DNA of 64,000 nt from Pseudomonas taeanensis MS-3 (GCF_000498575.2 NZ_AWSQ01000001.1:670859-734858), one strand, 5' to 3'; shown: positions 18,734-27,808, counted from the first letter of the stretch. The notes: generated by a model not told the origin, from the sequence alone. Made by a program: numbers and translations.

Positions 18734-19612
18734 ATGCAGTTGCTCCCCTGGTCCCACGCCAGTTCCGCCGGCTTTACCCTGCGCGGTTGGCATTCGCCGG
18801 CCTCCGGCAAGCCGGTGCTGCACTTCCTGCATGGCAATGGCTATTGCGGGCGGGTCTATCAGCCGCTGCTGGAGCACTTGGCGGAGGACTTCGACCTCTG
18901 GTTGTGCGATGTGCAGGGGCATGGCGACAGTGACCACGGCGGCCGTTTTCATGGTTGGAACCGCAGCGCCGAGCTGGCCCTGGAGGCCTTCGCCGAGGGC
19001 CGCGAGCGGTTTGCCGAGGCGCCGGTATTTGCTCTCGGCCACAGTTTTGGCGGGGTGCTCAGCAGCCTGATGCTGGCGCAGCAGCCACAGCTGTTTCAGC
19101 GCGCGGTATTGCTCGATCCGGTGTTGTTCAGCCCGGCGATGATCGGGGTGATGGCGCTGTCCGACGTGGTCGGCCTGGGCCGCCTGAATACCCTGGCGAG
19201 CAAGGCGCGCAAGCGTCGCCGGCAATGGCCGGATCGTGACGCCGCGTATGCCAGCCTGCACGGCCGCGGCATGTTCCGAGGCTGGACCGAGGCGGCGTTC
19301 GTGGCCTATATCGAGCACGCCCTGGGCGACACCGAGCAGGGCGTGCAGCTGAAGTGCCGGCCGAGCCGCGAAGCGGATATCTTCGGCTCTTACCCCAAGC
19401 GCCTGTGGCCGTCGCTGGCCAAGGTGGTCACGCCGACCGAGGTGATCTACGGCCAGCGCAGCTACCCTTTTGTCGCCAAGTCGGTGGCACGCTGGTGCGC
19501 CAGCAATCCTCATGTGCGGGCCCAGGTGGTCGACGGTGGTCACTGCTTTATGCAGGAGCAGCCCACGGCGACTGCCGAGCGGGTGGCCAACTTCCTGCTG
19601 CAACGTAGCTGA
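18734..19612 (+). CDS. Alpha/beta hydrolase
   Basis: A 292-aa alpha/beta-hydrolase-fold enzyme. The oxyanion region is FLHGNGYCGRVY (about 31-42), the nucleophile elbow is GHSFGG (Ser at about 112), and the late catalytic His is in DGGHCFMQE near the C-terminus. GAGGCG precedes the ATG. It has no signal peptide, so it is cytoplasmic. The substrate is unknown. It is co-directional with the upstream CobW gene (72-bp gap) and the downstream beta-lactamase (42-bp gap), so the three could be co-transcribed. Confidence 0.85.
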   Translation: MQLLPWSHASSAGFTLRGWHSPASGKPVLHFLHGNGYCGRVYQPLLEHLAEDFDLWLCDVQGHGDSDHGGRFHGWNRSAELALEAFAEGRERFAEAPVFALGHSFGGVLSSLMLAQQPQLFQRAVLLDPVLFSPAMIGVMALSDVVGLGRLNTLASKARKRRRQWPDRDAAYASLHGRGMFRGWTEAAFVAYIEHALGDTEQGVQLKCRPSREADIFGSYPKRLWPSLAKVVTPTEVIYGQRSYPFVAKSVARWCASNPHVRAQVVDGGHCFMQEQPTATAERVANFLLQRS

Positions 19613-19654
19613 ACGGCTTGAGGCTCAGCGTTCTGGCGATTCTCGGGGGTGAGT

Positions 19655-20437
19655 ATGAAACGCATATTGTGTAGCGCGTTGCTGGTGCTGGCCGGTCAGG
19701 CCCAGGCCTTCGATTGGCAGGACAGTGCGACGGTGACCCAGGTGTTCGAGCGCGCGGGCGTGACGGGCACCTTCGTCCTGCATGAAGTCGGCAGCGAACA
19801 GCTGCAGGGACACAACCGTCAGCGCGCAGAAACCCGCTACACCCCGGCCTCTACCTTCAAGATCGCCCATAGCCTGATTGGTTTGGCCACGGGCGCGGTC
19901 AATAGTGTCGATGAGGTGTTTCCCTACGACGGCCAGCCGCAGTACCTCAAGGCCTGGGAGCAGGACATGGGTCTGCGCGAGGCGATCAAGGTCTCCAATG
20001 TGTCGGTCTATCAGGCGCTGGCGCGGCGCATCGGTCTATCGCGTATGCGCAATCAGGTGAGCGCCCTGGGCTATGGCAACGGCGAGATTGGCAGCCAGGT
20101 CGATCAGTTCTGGTTGCAGGGACCGCTGGCCATCAGCGCGGTGGAGCAAACCCGGTTTCTTGCCCGTCTGGCCCAGGATCTGTTGCCCTATTCGCCCGCC
20201 ATCCAGGCCAAGGTGCGTGAGATCAGTCTGCTCGAGCAGGGTCCAGGCTGGCGTTTGTCTGGCAAGAGTGGATGGGCCACGTCCTCCGAGCCGGGTATCG
20301 GCTGGTGGGTAGGCTGGTTGGAAAGGGACGGCAAGATGTACAGTTTTGCGCTGAATATCGACACTCATGGGCCAGCGGATCTGCCTAAACGAGTCGAACT
20401 GGGCAAGGCCAGCCTGCGCGCTCTCGGTCTGTTGTGA
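19655..20437 (+). CDS. Class D (OXA-type) beta-lactamase
   Basis: A 260-aa periplasmic serine beta-lactamase with a signal peptide (MKRILCSALLVLAGQAQA). The class D active-site motifs are all present: STFK (Ser66-Lys69, the Lys being the usual carbamylation site), SNV (114-116), YGN (140-142) and KSG (204-206). The start ATG 19655 has GGGGGTGA just upstream. No integron or insertion sequence is near, so this is a resident chromosomal gene, comparable to the intrinsic OXA-50-type enzymes of Pseudomonas. Expression level and spectrum cannot be predicted from sequence. Confidence 0.9.
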   Translation: MKRILCSALLVLAGQAQAFDWQDSATVTQVFERAGVTGTFVLHEVGSEQLQGHNRQRAETRYTPASTFKIAHSLIGLATGAVNSVDEVFPYDGQPQYLKAWEQDMGLREAIKVSNVSVYQALARRIGLSRMRNQVSALGYGNGEIGSQVDQFWLQGPLAISAVEQTRFLARLAQDLLPYSPAIQAKVREISLLEQGPGWRLSGKSGWATSSEPGIGWWVGWLERDGKMYSFALNIDTHGPADLPKRVELGKASLRALGLL

Positions 20438-20447
20438 GGTCGAGCGG

Positions 20448-20852
20448 CTAATCCTGGTGGCGTTGAGCGTCAGCCTTGCTGTGGCTGGCTCGCCATTGCT
20501 CCAGCTCGATCACCTGCGGGCTATCGGCCATAGGGGTTTTGCAGGGGTGCGCCGCCAGCTCGATCCGTCCGAGGTGCTGGCCGAACATGACAATGCTGCC
20601 GGCGTGGCGTTGTTCGCCGGTGACGGTGAACTCGAAGCCATAGACCCGCGCCAGGCGCCGGTGACCCCGGGCATCGGTGAGCAGGGTGAGTTTGCGCAGG
20701 GCGACGTTGCCGTCGAGCAGTTCGATATCGGCTTTCACGCAGTGCTGCTTGACCAGCGCCAGGGCACGCTCGCGCAGGCCGTGGGCGTGCCACATCCAGG
20801 CCCCGGCCGTAGCCAGCAGCATCAATACGAAAATATTGCCGAGGGTCAACAT
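20448..20852 (-). CDS. DUF3301 membrane-anchored protein
   Basis: A 134-aa protein with one N-terminal membrane helix (about residues 4-22) and a soluble domain, matching DUF3301 proteins of gammaproteobacteria (WHAHGLRERAL, YGFEFTVTGEQRHAG). GGAG lies about 7 bases before the ATG. It is convergent with the beta-lactamase (10-bp gap). Function is unknown. Confidence 0.8.
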   Translation of the reverse strand: MLTLGNIFVLMLLATAGAWMWHAHGLRERALALVKQHCVKADIELLDGNVALRKLTLLTDARGHRRLARVYGFEFTVTGEQRHAGSIVMFGQHLGRIELAAHPCKTPMADSPQVIELEQWRASHSKADAQRHQD

Positions 20853-20950
20853 CAGGGGGCTCCAGGCGGGCGCTGCATGAGTCGCAGCGGCTCCGGCAGC
20901 TGTTCAGTGCATTCTGCCAGTCGCGGCCGGGCGCTGTCTTGCCTCGTCGC

Positions 20951-21433
20951 CTAGCGCTCGGTTTTCAAATCCAGGAAACGCCGTTCCAGTTCCTGGCGAA
21001 TCGCCCGACGTTGTTCGGCTTCGCTGAAGCGCCGGTGTTCATCGGCGGTTTGCGGCTGGCGTTGCGGCACCTGCGTGGGTTTACCCTGATCATCGACCGC
21101 GACCATGGTGAAAAAACAGCTGTTGGTGTGGCGCACCGAGCGTTCACGGATATTTTCCGTGACCACCTTGATGCCGACCTCCATCGAGGTGCGACCGCTG
21201 TAATTGACCGAGGCGAGGAAGGTCACCAGTTCGCCAACATGAATCGGTTGTCGAAAGGTCACCTGATCCACCGACAGGGTCACCACATAACCCCCGGCAT
21301 AGCGGCTGGCGCAGGCGTAGGCGACTTCATCGAGGTATTTGAGCAGGGTGCCGCCGTGCACATTGCCGGAGAAATTGGCCATATCCGGGGTCATCAACAC
21401 GGTCATCGACAGCTGGGTGTTTCCGGGTTCCAT
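20951..21433 (-). CDS. Acyl-CoA thioesterase (YciA-like hotdog protein)
   Basis: A 160-aa hotdog-fold thioesterase that cleaves acyl-CoA to acid and CoA. The catalytic helix motif is NVHGGTLLKYLDEVAY (about 24-39) with the conserved Asp, and the second half has GRTSMEVGIKVVTE. The highly charged C-terminal tail after about residue 120 is typical of YciA-type proteins. It probably works in the cytoplasm on short- to long-chain acyl-CoAs; specificity cannot be read. Confidence 0.87.
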   Translation of the reverse strand: MEPGNTQLSMTVLMTPDMANFSGNVHGGTLLKYLDEVAYACASRYAGGYVVTLSVDQVTFRQPIHVGELVTFLASVNYSGRTSMEVGIKVVTENIRERSVRHTNSCFFTMVAVDDQGKPTQVPQRQPQTADEHRRFSEAEQRRAIRQELERRFLDLKTER

Positions 21434-21499
21434 GGGCGGCTCTTCAGGTTGGGACGGCTTTAAGGAGGCGGTGTTCTACGCCTAATCTATCAGAACGAC

Positions 21500-22465
21500 T
21501 CAGGCGGGCGGCGGGTCACGCCAGCGCTTGCGCGCATGCAGGTAGGCGGCGCTGTCGCCGTAGCCCAGCAGTTCGCCAATCTGCGCGCTACTCAGTCCTT
21601 GCAGTTGGTAGTGTTGCTCCAGGTCGGCGCGCAGCAGGTCGAGCAGCTGGCGGAAGCTCAGCTCCTGTTCCTGCAGACGCCGGCGCAGGGTGCGCGGACT
21701 CTGGTGCAGGGCTTCGGCAACGCTCTCCAGGCTCACTGGCTGGCCGTGCTCCAGGGCCCGGCGCGCGGCGGCGGCAACCTTGCCGGCCCAGCCGCTGAGA
21801 TGACGCCGCTGCGCGAGGCGGCGGTCGAGCTCCAGGCACAGCAGCTCGACCATGCCCGGGTGGCGGCCCTGCATCGGCAGTGACTGGGTCGAGTGATCGA
21901 ACAGCAGGCGGTTGTGCGCGGCGTTGAACTCGACCCGCTCGCCGAACCAGGGCCGGTATAGATCATGGTAGGCCGGTCGGGCGTGGCGGAATTGCGCGCG
22001 CCGCGGCAGCAGCGCCTGGCCGGTGCCGCGGCGCATCTGGGTTACGGCCATCACCGTGTAGTGCTCGACCAGGTAGCGCGCCAGCTGCGGCGGTGCGTCG
22101 ATGTCCAGCTCCACGCCCAGGCCCTCGTCGCTTTCGACGATGCGCAACTGGTCGGAGTCGGCGGCCAGACCGGCATAGCGCACCCAGCAGCGGGTCGCTT
22201 CGGCGACGTCGGCGCAGAACAGGCAGAGATGGGCCAGCACATGCCAGTCCTGGGGGCTGAACTGGCCGAACAGGTGCAAGCCAATGGCCGGATCGTGCTC
22301 GGCGGCGGCGTTCCACAACTGCTCCAGCTCGGTCAGGCTGAAGTCCGGCGAGGCGCTGGCGCGGCTCTGCAGGAAGCGTTCGAGGACCTGGCCGAGGGCG
22401 CCGCGGTGGAAGCGTCGGGCGGGTAGATTGGCCTGTTCTCGGGTGTTTTTGTCCGTTTCGCGCAT
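21500..22465 (-). CDS. AraC-family transcriptional regulator
   Basis: A 321-aa regulator. The N-terminal 200 residues resemble the arabinose-binding-domain type found in OruR/ArgR-like Pseudomonas regulators. The C-terminal double helix-turn-helix (about 240-315) has SVAEALHQSPRTLRRRLQEQ and a second helix set around IGELLGYGD. The end of that segment is unusual (AAYLHARKRW rather than the common AFSRAFKRW). GAGG precedes the ATG. It is divergent from the desaturase-type gene at 22538 with a 72-bp gap, so it probably controls that gene and the flavin reductase after it. Confidence 0.88.
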   Translation of the reverse strand: MRETDKNTREQANLPARRFHRGALGQVLERFLQSRASASPDFSLTELEQLWNAAAEHDPAIGLHLFGQFSPQDWHVLAHLCLFCADVAEATRCWVRYAGLAADSDQLRIVESDEGLGVELDIDAPPQLARYLVEHYTVMAVTQMRRGTGQALLPRRAQFRHARPAYHDLYRPWFGERVEFNAAHNRLLFDHSTQSLPMQGRHPGMVELLCLELDRRLAQRRHLSGWAGKVAAAARRALEHGQPVSLESVAEALHQSPRTLRRRLQEQELSFRQLLDLLRADLEQHYQLQGLSSAQIGELLGYGDSAAYLHARKRWRDPPPA

Positions 22466-22537
22466 GTTGCCTCTGGCCGTTGTGGCTTCTTATGGGGCTG
22501 TCGCCCGGTGCGTCTGCCGGGCTCAGTCGAGGTTGCC

Positions 22538-23401
22538 ATGAATCCAACAACAATCGCCAATAATCCCTCGCTCGTGGTCGGCGCAATCTTTTTCGGCTTC
22601 ATCCTGCTGGAACTGGCCTGTGGCTGTTTCCGCCAGCCCAAGGGGCAGTGGCGCGACGTCGCCCTCGAGGTGTTCGGTTCGAGCCTGCTGCTCGGCCTGA
22701 CCTTTCCGCTGATCTTCTTCCTCTGCAACAGCCTGCTCGCCCAGTGGCTGCCCCAGGCGCGCGGCGTGCTCAGCGACTTGCCCTGGTGGGCCGGAGTCGG
22801 TCTGTTGCTGCTGTGTGACGACATGACCCAGTACGGGTGGCACCGTCTGGCGCACCGGGTGCCTTGGCTGTATGCCCTGCACCGCGCGCACCACTCGGCG
22901 GACTACATGAGCATCCGCATCGTCTATCGCAACAACAGCTTTTACTACCTGCTGATGCCCGGTCTCTGGCTGTCCGCGACCCTGGTCTACCTGGGGCTGG
23001 CGGAGATCTACTACGGCTACCTGATCGTCAAGATGGCGGTGATTTTCGGCGCCCACAGCAGCGTGCCCTGGGACGACAGGCTCTACCGCATCCGCGCCCT
23101 GCGCCCGTTGATGTGGCTGCTGGAGCGGACCATTTCGACCCCGGCGACCCATTCCGCCCACCACGGGCAGAACGCCGCCGATGGCGTGACCCACTACAAG
23201 GGCAACTTCGGCAACCTGCTGTTCTTCTGGGACGTGCTGTTCGGCACGGCGAAGATCACCCGGCGTCGGCCCCAGGCCTTCGGCGTGGAGAACCTGCGCC
23301 CGGTGAGCTGGCAGCATGAGCTGTTCTGGCCGCTGGTACGCAGCCGCAAGCCAGTCAAGGCCAGCGGGTCTCGGGCGCTGAGTGACGGAGCCGGGCAATG
23401 A
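22538..23401 (+). CDS. Sterol-desaturase/fatty-acid-hydroxylase family membrane protein
   Basis: A 287-aa integral membrane di-iron oxygenase of the fatty acid hydroxylase superfamily. Its histidine clusters are HRLAHRVPWLYALHRAHH (about 107-124) and HSAHHGQN (about 206-213), arranged as in C-5 sterol desaturases and related bacterial lipid hydroxylases. The substrate is unknown. Start ATG 22538 is favoured over an in-frame GTG 30 bases earlier, because GAGG lies just upstream. The stop overlaps the start of the flavin reductase (ATGA), which could supply electrons. Confidence 0.85.
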   Translation: MNPTTIANNPSLVVGAIFFGFILLELACGCFRQPKGQWRDVALEVFGSSLLLGLTFPLIFFLCNSLLAQWLPQARGVLSDLPWWAGVGLLLLCDDMTQYGWHRLAHRVPWLYALHRAHHSADYMSIRIVYRNNSFYYLLMPGLWLSATLVYLGLAEIYYGYLIVKMAVIFGAHSSVPWDDRLYRIRALRPLMWLLERTISTPATHSAHHGQNAADGVTHYKGNFGNLLFFWDVLFGTAKITRRRPQAFGVENLRPVSWQHELFWPLVRSRKPVKASGSRALSDGAGQ

Positions 23402-24000
23402 GTCTGAAGCTGGTGTTGCTGGCCGGCTCCAGTCAGCCGTCCAGCCAGTCGGCCAAGGTCGCCGCCTACCTGCAGCGGCGCCTGCTGGAGCTGGGCCATT
23501 GCGCGCCGGCGGACCTCAGCCTGATCGACCTCGGCGCCACCCCGCTGCCGTTGTGGCCGGCTGAGGATCAGGCCGGTGCCTGGGCCGACTGCGCGGCGCT
23601 GCTGCGCGAGGCGGACGGCCTGGTGCTGGTCAGCCCGGAGTGGCACGGCATGGCCAGCCCGGCGCTGAAGAATTTCTTCGTCTACGCCGGGCGCCGCGAG
23701 CTGGGGCACAAGCCGGGGCTGCTGGTTGGTGTCTCGGCCGGGGTCGGTGGCGCCTATCCGTTGAGCGAGCTGCGCGCCTCCAGCTACAAGAACTGCCGGC
23801 TGTGTTATGTGCCCGAACAGCTGATCGTGCGCCAGGTGGACAGCGTGATGAACGGCGACGCGCCGATCGATGAGGCCGATGCGCGAATCCGCGCGCGAGC
23901 CGACTGGGCGCTGCAGGTGCTGGTGCACTATGCGCAGGCCATGCGCCCGCTGCGCACGGCGATCCAGTTCGAGTCGGCGGCCTTCGCCAACGGCATGTGA
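23398..24000 (+). CDS. NAD(P)H-dependent FMN reductase family protein
   Basis: A 200-aa flavodoxin-like reductase. The N-terminal LLAGSSQPSSQSAKVAAYL segment fits the flavin phosphate loop, and SPEWHGMASPALKNFFVYAG (about 79-98) is the family signature. It overlaps the desaturase-type gene by four bases, indicating translational coupling and suggesting it reduces flavin or transfers electrons for that oxygenase. Confidence 0.85.
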   Translation: MSLKLVLLAGSSQPSSQSAKVAAYLQRRLLELGHCAPADLSLIDLGATPLPLWPAEDQAGAWADCAALLREADGLVLVSPEWHGMASPALKNFFVYAGRRELGHKPGLLVGVSAGVGGAYPLSELRASSYKNCRLCYVPEQLIVRQVDSVMNGDAPIDEADARIRARADWALQVLVHYAQAMRPLRTAIQFESAAFANGM

Positions 24001-24025
24001 ATGATGGCAGGTGCGTGATGCCGGC

Positions 24026-24784
24026 TTATTTGCCGGCCGAGAGGCCGAAGTCGATCGCCAGATCGGCGCCGGTGATGGCCTCTGCATGTGGCTGGCACAG
24101 GTACCAGACCAGCTCGGCGATTTCCTCGGGACGCAGGAAGCGCGCCTCGCGGCCCTGGGGGTACTGGCTGAGCAGCTCGCGCTTGTAGGCGTTGGGGTTG
24201 CCCTTGCCATAGCGTTCGGCCTGGTAGTCGAGCATCGGCGTGGCGATATCGCCGGGCGACACGGCGTTGACCCGTACGCCGTGTTCGGCCAGCTCCAGTG
24301 CCAGGGTCTTGCTCAGCATGTTCAGTGCGGCCTTGCTCGCACAGTAGGCGGCTGAGCCACGGTAAGCCTGACGTCCGGCGTCGCTGGAGATGTTGACGAT
24401 GCAGCCGCGGCTCTCCATCAAGTGCGGGATGGCCGCCTGGCTGAGGTAGAAGGCGGCCTTCAGGTTGACGCCCATGACCTGGTCGAAGTCCTCTTCGCTG
24501 AAGTGCGCCACCGCTCCTTCGCGCCAGACCCCGGCGGCGTTGATCACGGCGTCCAGGCGCCCGGTGCTGGCCATGACCTTGGCGATCAGTTCATGGCAGT
24601 TAGCGGCGCTGCGCAAGTCAGCGGTAGTGCTGAAATCCAGCGGCACCTGGGTATTCAGGGCATGCAGACCACTCTTGTCGACATCGGTGCCGGTGACCCG
24701 CCAGCGGCTCTGCGAGAAACGCTTGGCAATAGCGCGGCCGAGGCCGCCAGCGGCGCCGGTGATCAGGACAACAGGGGTGCTCAT
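24026..24784 (-). CDS. SDR-family oxidoreductase
   Basis: A 252-aa classical short-chain dehydrogenase. The cofactor loop is TGAAGGLGRAI (about 8-18), the structural motif is NAAG (about 86), the catalytic Ser lies in IVNISSDAG, and the Tyr/Lys pair is in YCASKAALN (about 152-156). GGAGG precedes the ATG. It is the last of three minus-strand genes (26350, 24859, 24026) forming one arm of a divergent catabolic unit. The reaction is presumably oxidation or reduction of an intermediate in that pathway; the substrate is not known. Confidence 0.88.
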   Translation of the reverse strand: MSTPVVLITGAAGGLGRAIAKRFSQSRWRVTGTDVDKSGLHALNTQVPLDFSTTADLRSAANCHELIAKVMASTGRLDAVINAAGVWREGAVAHFSEEDFDQVMGVNLKAAFYLSQAAIPHLMESRGCIVNISSDAGRQAYRGSAAYCASKAALNMLSKTLALELAEHGVRVNAVSPGDIATPMLDYQAERYGKGNPNAYKRELLSQYPQGREARFLRPEEIAELVWYLCQPHAEAITGADLAIDFGLSAGK

Positions 24785-24858
24785 GGGGCGATCCTCCAGA
24801 TGGGCGGTGGTCAGTCCAGTTTAGGTAAAGCTGGTCACTTTGCGCGGCGCGCGTTGAA

Positions 24859-26226
24859 TCAGGCTTGGCTGAGGTACCAGCGCCAGTCCTGCTCGCCGAC
24901 TTCGCCCATGAACTGACGATATTCGTGGTACTTGATCGCCAGGAACACCTTGATGAACTCCGCGCCCAGGGCTTCGCGGGCCCAGCTCGAGTGCTCCAGC
25001 GCGCGTAGGGCACTGAGCCAGTCGGTGGGCAGGAACTCCGTGGCCTGTGCATAACCGTTGCCTTCGATCGGCGCGCCCGGGTCGATCTGTTTGCGGATGC
25101 CCAGATGGATGCCGGCGAGCACGGCCGCGGCGGCGAGATAGGGGTTGGCATCGGCGCCGCAGATGCGGTGTTCGATATGTCGGCTGAAGGCCGGCCCACC
25201 TGGCACGCGCAACGACACGGTGCGGTTGTTCACCCCCCAGTTCTTGGCCAGCGGCGCATAGCTGTTGGCCTGGAAGCGGCGGAACGAGTTGGCGTTGGGA
25301 CAGAACAGCGCCAGCGAGTCGAGCAGGGTGCTCAGCATGCCGCCGATGGAGTGGCGCAGCAGCGGGGTGCCGCTGGGCGCTTCGCTGGCATACAGGTTGT
25401 TGCCCTGCGCGTCGGCCAGGCTGACGTGCAGGTGCATGCCGTTGCCGGCCAGGTCGCCGAATGGCTTGGCCATGAAGCAGGCCTGCAAGCCCAGTTTATT
25501 CGCCACGCCCTTGACCAGGCGCTTGTAACGGATGCCTTCGTCGATGGCCTGCAGCGCATCGGCGCGGTGCTCCAGGGTGATTTCGACCTGGCCCGGCGCG
25601 TACTCGGAAATCGCCGTGCGCACCGGCAGCCCCTGCACGTCACAGGCGGCGTACAGCTCGTCGAGGAAGGGTTGCAGCTGCTCCAGTTCATAGACGCCAT
25701 AGACCTGGGTAGCCTGGGGCCGCAGACCGTTGCCCTGCCGAGCCGGCAGCGGGCGACCCTGCTCGCCGCGTTCACGGTCGAGCAAATAGAACTCCAACTC
25801 CACCGCCATCACCGGGTGATAGCCGTCGACCTTGAGGCTGTCGATCACCCTGGCCAACACATGCCGCGGGTCGGCGACGGCGGCCGGCAGGCCCTGGCTG
25901 GGGTGCATGCTTACCTGCAACTGGCCGGTCGGCTGTGCGCGCCAGGGTTGCAGGCACAGGCTGCCGGGCAGTGGATAGGTCCAGCAATCGGCATCGCCAA
26001 CCTCCCAGGCCAGGCCGCTGTCTTCGACATCCTCGCCATTGATGGTCAGGCCGAGGATGGTGCTCGGCAGTGGGCGGCCGCTTTTATACATCGCCAACAG
26101 TTCATCGCGGTGCAGCAGCTTGCCGCGCGGCACGCCGTTGGCATCGATGATAAACAGCTCGATGCTGCGCACCTCGGGGTGTTGGCTGAGGAAGTCTTCG
26201 GCTTCCTGAAACGTGGCGAAATGCAT
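24859..26226 (-). CDS. Glutamine-synthetase-like ligase (PuuA/gamma-glutamylpolyamine type)
   Basis: A 455-aa glutamine synthetase-fold ligase. It has the ATP-grasping GS core: EYAPGQVEITLEH and GNGMHLHVSLAD for the metal and substrate sites, and RVPGGPAFSRHIEHRICGADANPYLAA for the glutamate/ATP region. The length and N-terminal TINGEDVEDSGL segment fit the PuuA/PauA group, which attaches glutamate to amines, rather than GlnA. In Pseudomonas several such paralogues serve polyamine or amine catabolism. Its neighbours, a class III aminotransferase and two SDRs, fit a gamma-glutamylated amine pathway, but the true substrate is unknown. A GAGG site supports the ATG start. Confidence 0.88.
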   Translation of the reverse strand: MHFATFQEAEDFLSQHPEVRSIELFIIDANGVPRGKLLHRDELLAMYKSGRPLPSTILGLTINGEDVEDSGLAWEVGDADCWTYPLPGSLCLQPWRAQPTGQLQVSMHPSQGLPAAVADPRHVLARVIDSLKVDGYHPVMAVELEFYLLDRERGEQGRPLPARQGNGLRPQATQVYGVYELEQLQPFLDELYAACDVQGLPVRTAISEYAPGQVEITLEHRADALQAIDEGIRYKRLVKGVANKLGLQACFMAKPFGDLAGNGMHLHVSLADAQGNNLYASEAPSGTPLLRHSIGGMLSTLLDSLALFCPNANSFRRFQANSYAPLAKNWGVNNRTVSLRVPGGPAFSRHIEHRICGADANPYLAAAAVLAGIHLGIRKQIDPGAPIEGNGYAQATEFLPTDWLSALRALEHSSWAREALGAEFIKVFLAIKYHEYRQFMGEVGEQDWRWYLSQA

Positions 26227-26270
26227 GTAAACCTCGTGGGCGCCGGCTTGGGCGCCTATGTCTTATGTAT

Positions 26271-26325
26271 GTAGCCCGGATGCAATCCGGGATGGGTTGA
26301 CCGAGCCCCATGGCAGCCGGGCTAC
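26271..26325. repeat. REP-like palindromic element
   Basis: GTAGCCCGG at 26271 pairs with CCGGGCTAC ending at 26325, and an inner CCCGGATGCAATCCGGG hairpin sits in the left half. A related sequence (GTAGCCCGGATGAAATCCGGG on the other strand) lies at 32873-32893. Such sequences are dispersed non-coding repeats in Pseudomonas genomes. Confidence 0.7.
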
Positions 26326-26349
26326 GCCATGTCGCGCCCTCGCCCTGGC

Positions 26350-27756
26350 TTATTCGCGGGCGACGGGCATGGCCAGCAATTCACCCAGCGCCTGATCCAG
26401 GGTGGTGATCAGCCTGTCGACATCGGCTGCGCAGGTGTCCGGGCAGCACAGGGTCATGTTGTGGAACGGGGTGATGAGAATGCCGCGGTTGATCAAATAC
26501 AAATGCAGGGCCATCTGCAGGCTGTCGTGGAAGGCCGCTTCGGCCTCGGCGCCAGTCTTCGGCGGCTCCGCGCAGAACTGGAATTCGCAGCGCGCGCCCA
26601 GTTCGGTCACCGACCAGTTGAGCTGGTGTTTTCCGATCAGGTGGCGCAAGCCGCCGGCCAGGCGCTTGGCCAGCGGCAGCATGTGGTCGTAGGCGGCCTG
26701 GGTCATCACCTGTTCCAGGTTGGCGCGCATGCAGTGCATGGCCAGGGCGTTGGCCGACAGGGTGGTGCCCATGCCGCTGTGGCCGTGGCCGCTTGCGCTG
26801 GCGTCGCGGCCCGGCTCATGCGCGCGCTGCTGCGCGATGTGCATGGCGTCGGCCATCGCGGCGCTGCAGCCGAACACCGAGCAGGGCACACCGCCGGCGA
26901 TCGGCTTGCCGACCACGAAGAAGTCCGGGTCTAGGTTCCACAGCCGGGTGCAGCCACCGATATCGGTGGAAATGGTGTGGGTTTCGTCGATGATCAGCAG
27001 GCTGCCATATTTACGCGTCAATTCGCGGCACTGCTGCATGAAGCCCGGTGCCGGCAGCACCATGCCGATATTGGTCATCGCCGGCTCGCACAGTAGGGCC
27101 GCCACGTCGCCTTGGGCCAGCGCGGCTTCCAGCGCCGCCACGTCGTTGAACGGGATCGAGCGGCTGTGTTCGGTGAGGTCGTAGGCCTGGCCGATCAGGC
27201 CGGCACGATGCACCGTCTCGCCGTCGCGGCAACGCACCATGACGTCGTCCACGGTGCCGTGGTAGCAGCCATCGAACACCAGCAACACCTTGCGCTGAGT
27301 GATGGCACGGCTCCAGCGTACGACGAAGCGGTTAGCGTCGGTGGCGGTGGTCGCCACCTGCCAGTAGGGCAGGCCGAAGCGCTCGGCCAGCAGTTCGCCG
27401 GCGATTACCGCATCCTCGCCGGGAAGCATGGTGGTCAGGCCGTTGTCGCCTTGTTCAGCCAGGGCCTTGGCGATCGGCGCCGGCGAGTGACCAAACATGC
27501 TGCCAGTGTCGCCCAGGCAGAAGTCGATGTACTCATGGCCATCCACGTCATAGAAGCGCGCACCCTTGGCGCGCTCGACGAACAGCGGGCAGGGGGTCGA
27601 CCAGTCGGCCATCCAGTGCATCGGCACGCCACCGTACAGTGAGTGACGGGCGCGTTCGGCCAGCGCCACGGACTTTGGGTTCTGCTCGAGGAAGCATTGG
27701 CGCTCGCGAGCGACGAAGGCTTCCACGGCGGTTTCGCTGATACCACTGGCAGTCAT
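26350..27756 (-). CDS. Class III (PLP) aminotransferase
   Basis: A 468-aa fold-type I PLP enzyme of the glutamate-1-semialdehyde-aminomutase/omega-transaminase group. The PLP aspartate lies in LLIIDETHT (about 252), and the Schiff-base lysine in FFVVGKPIAGGVP (about residue 280). The N-terminal extension YGGVPMHWMADWSTPCPLFV (about 47-66) is characteristic of this subgroup. GAGG precedes the ATG. It is the first gene of the leftward operon; a perfect TTTTGTGATCACAAAA palindrome sits 37 bp upstream of its start. It probably transaminates an amine or amino acid handled with the GS-like ligase and SDRs. Confidence 0.87.
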   Translation of the reverse strand: MTASGISETAVEAFVARERQCFLEQNPKSVALAERARHSLYGGVPMHWMADWSTPCPLFVERAKGARFYDVDGHEYIDFCLGDTGSMFGHSPAPIAKALAEQGDNGLTTMLPGEDAVIAGELLAERFGLPYWQVATTATDANRFVVRWSRAITQRKVLLVFDGCYHGTVDDVMVRCRDGETVHRAGLIGQAYDLTEHSRSIPFNDVAALEAALAQGDVAALLCEPAMTNIGMVLPAPGFMQQCRELTRKYGSLLIIDETHTISTDIGGCTRLWNLDPDFFVVGKPIAGGVPCSVFGCSAAMADAMHIAQQRAHEPGRDASASGHGHSGMGTTLSANALAMHCMRANLEQVMTQAAYDHMLPLAKRLAGGLRHLIGKHQLNWSVTELGARCEFQFCAEPPKTGAEAEAAFHDSLQMALHLYLINRGILITPFHNMTLCCPDTCAADVDRLITTLDQALGELLAMPVARE

Positions 27757-27792
27757 TTCAAAACACCTCGTTCGAATTTCTGCACATTCTTA

Positions 27793-27808
27793 TTTTGTGA
27801 TCACAAAA
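27793..27808. promoter_or_regulatory. Operator O1, perfect 16-bp palindrome
   Basis: TTTTGTGATCACAAAA is a perfect palindrome between the divergent aminotransferase and SDR genes. It is identical to O2 at 27856, centre-to-centre 63 bp. The TTGTGATCACAA core fits sites used by FCD-type GntR regulators such as the one encoded at 28745. Confidence 0.85.
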
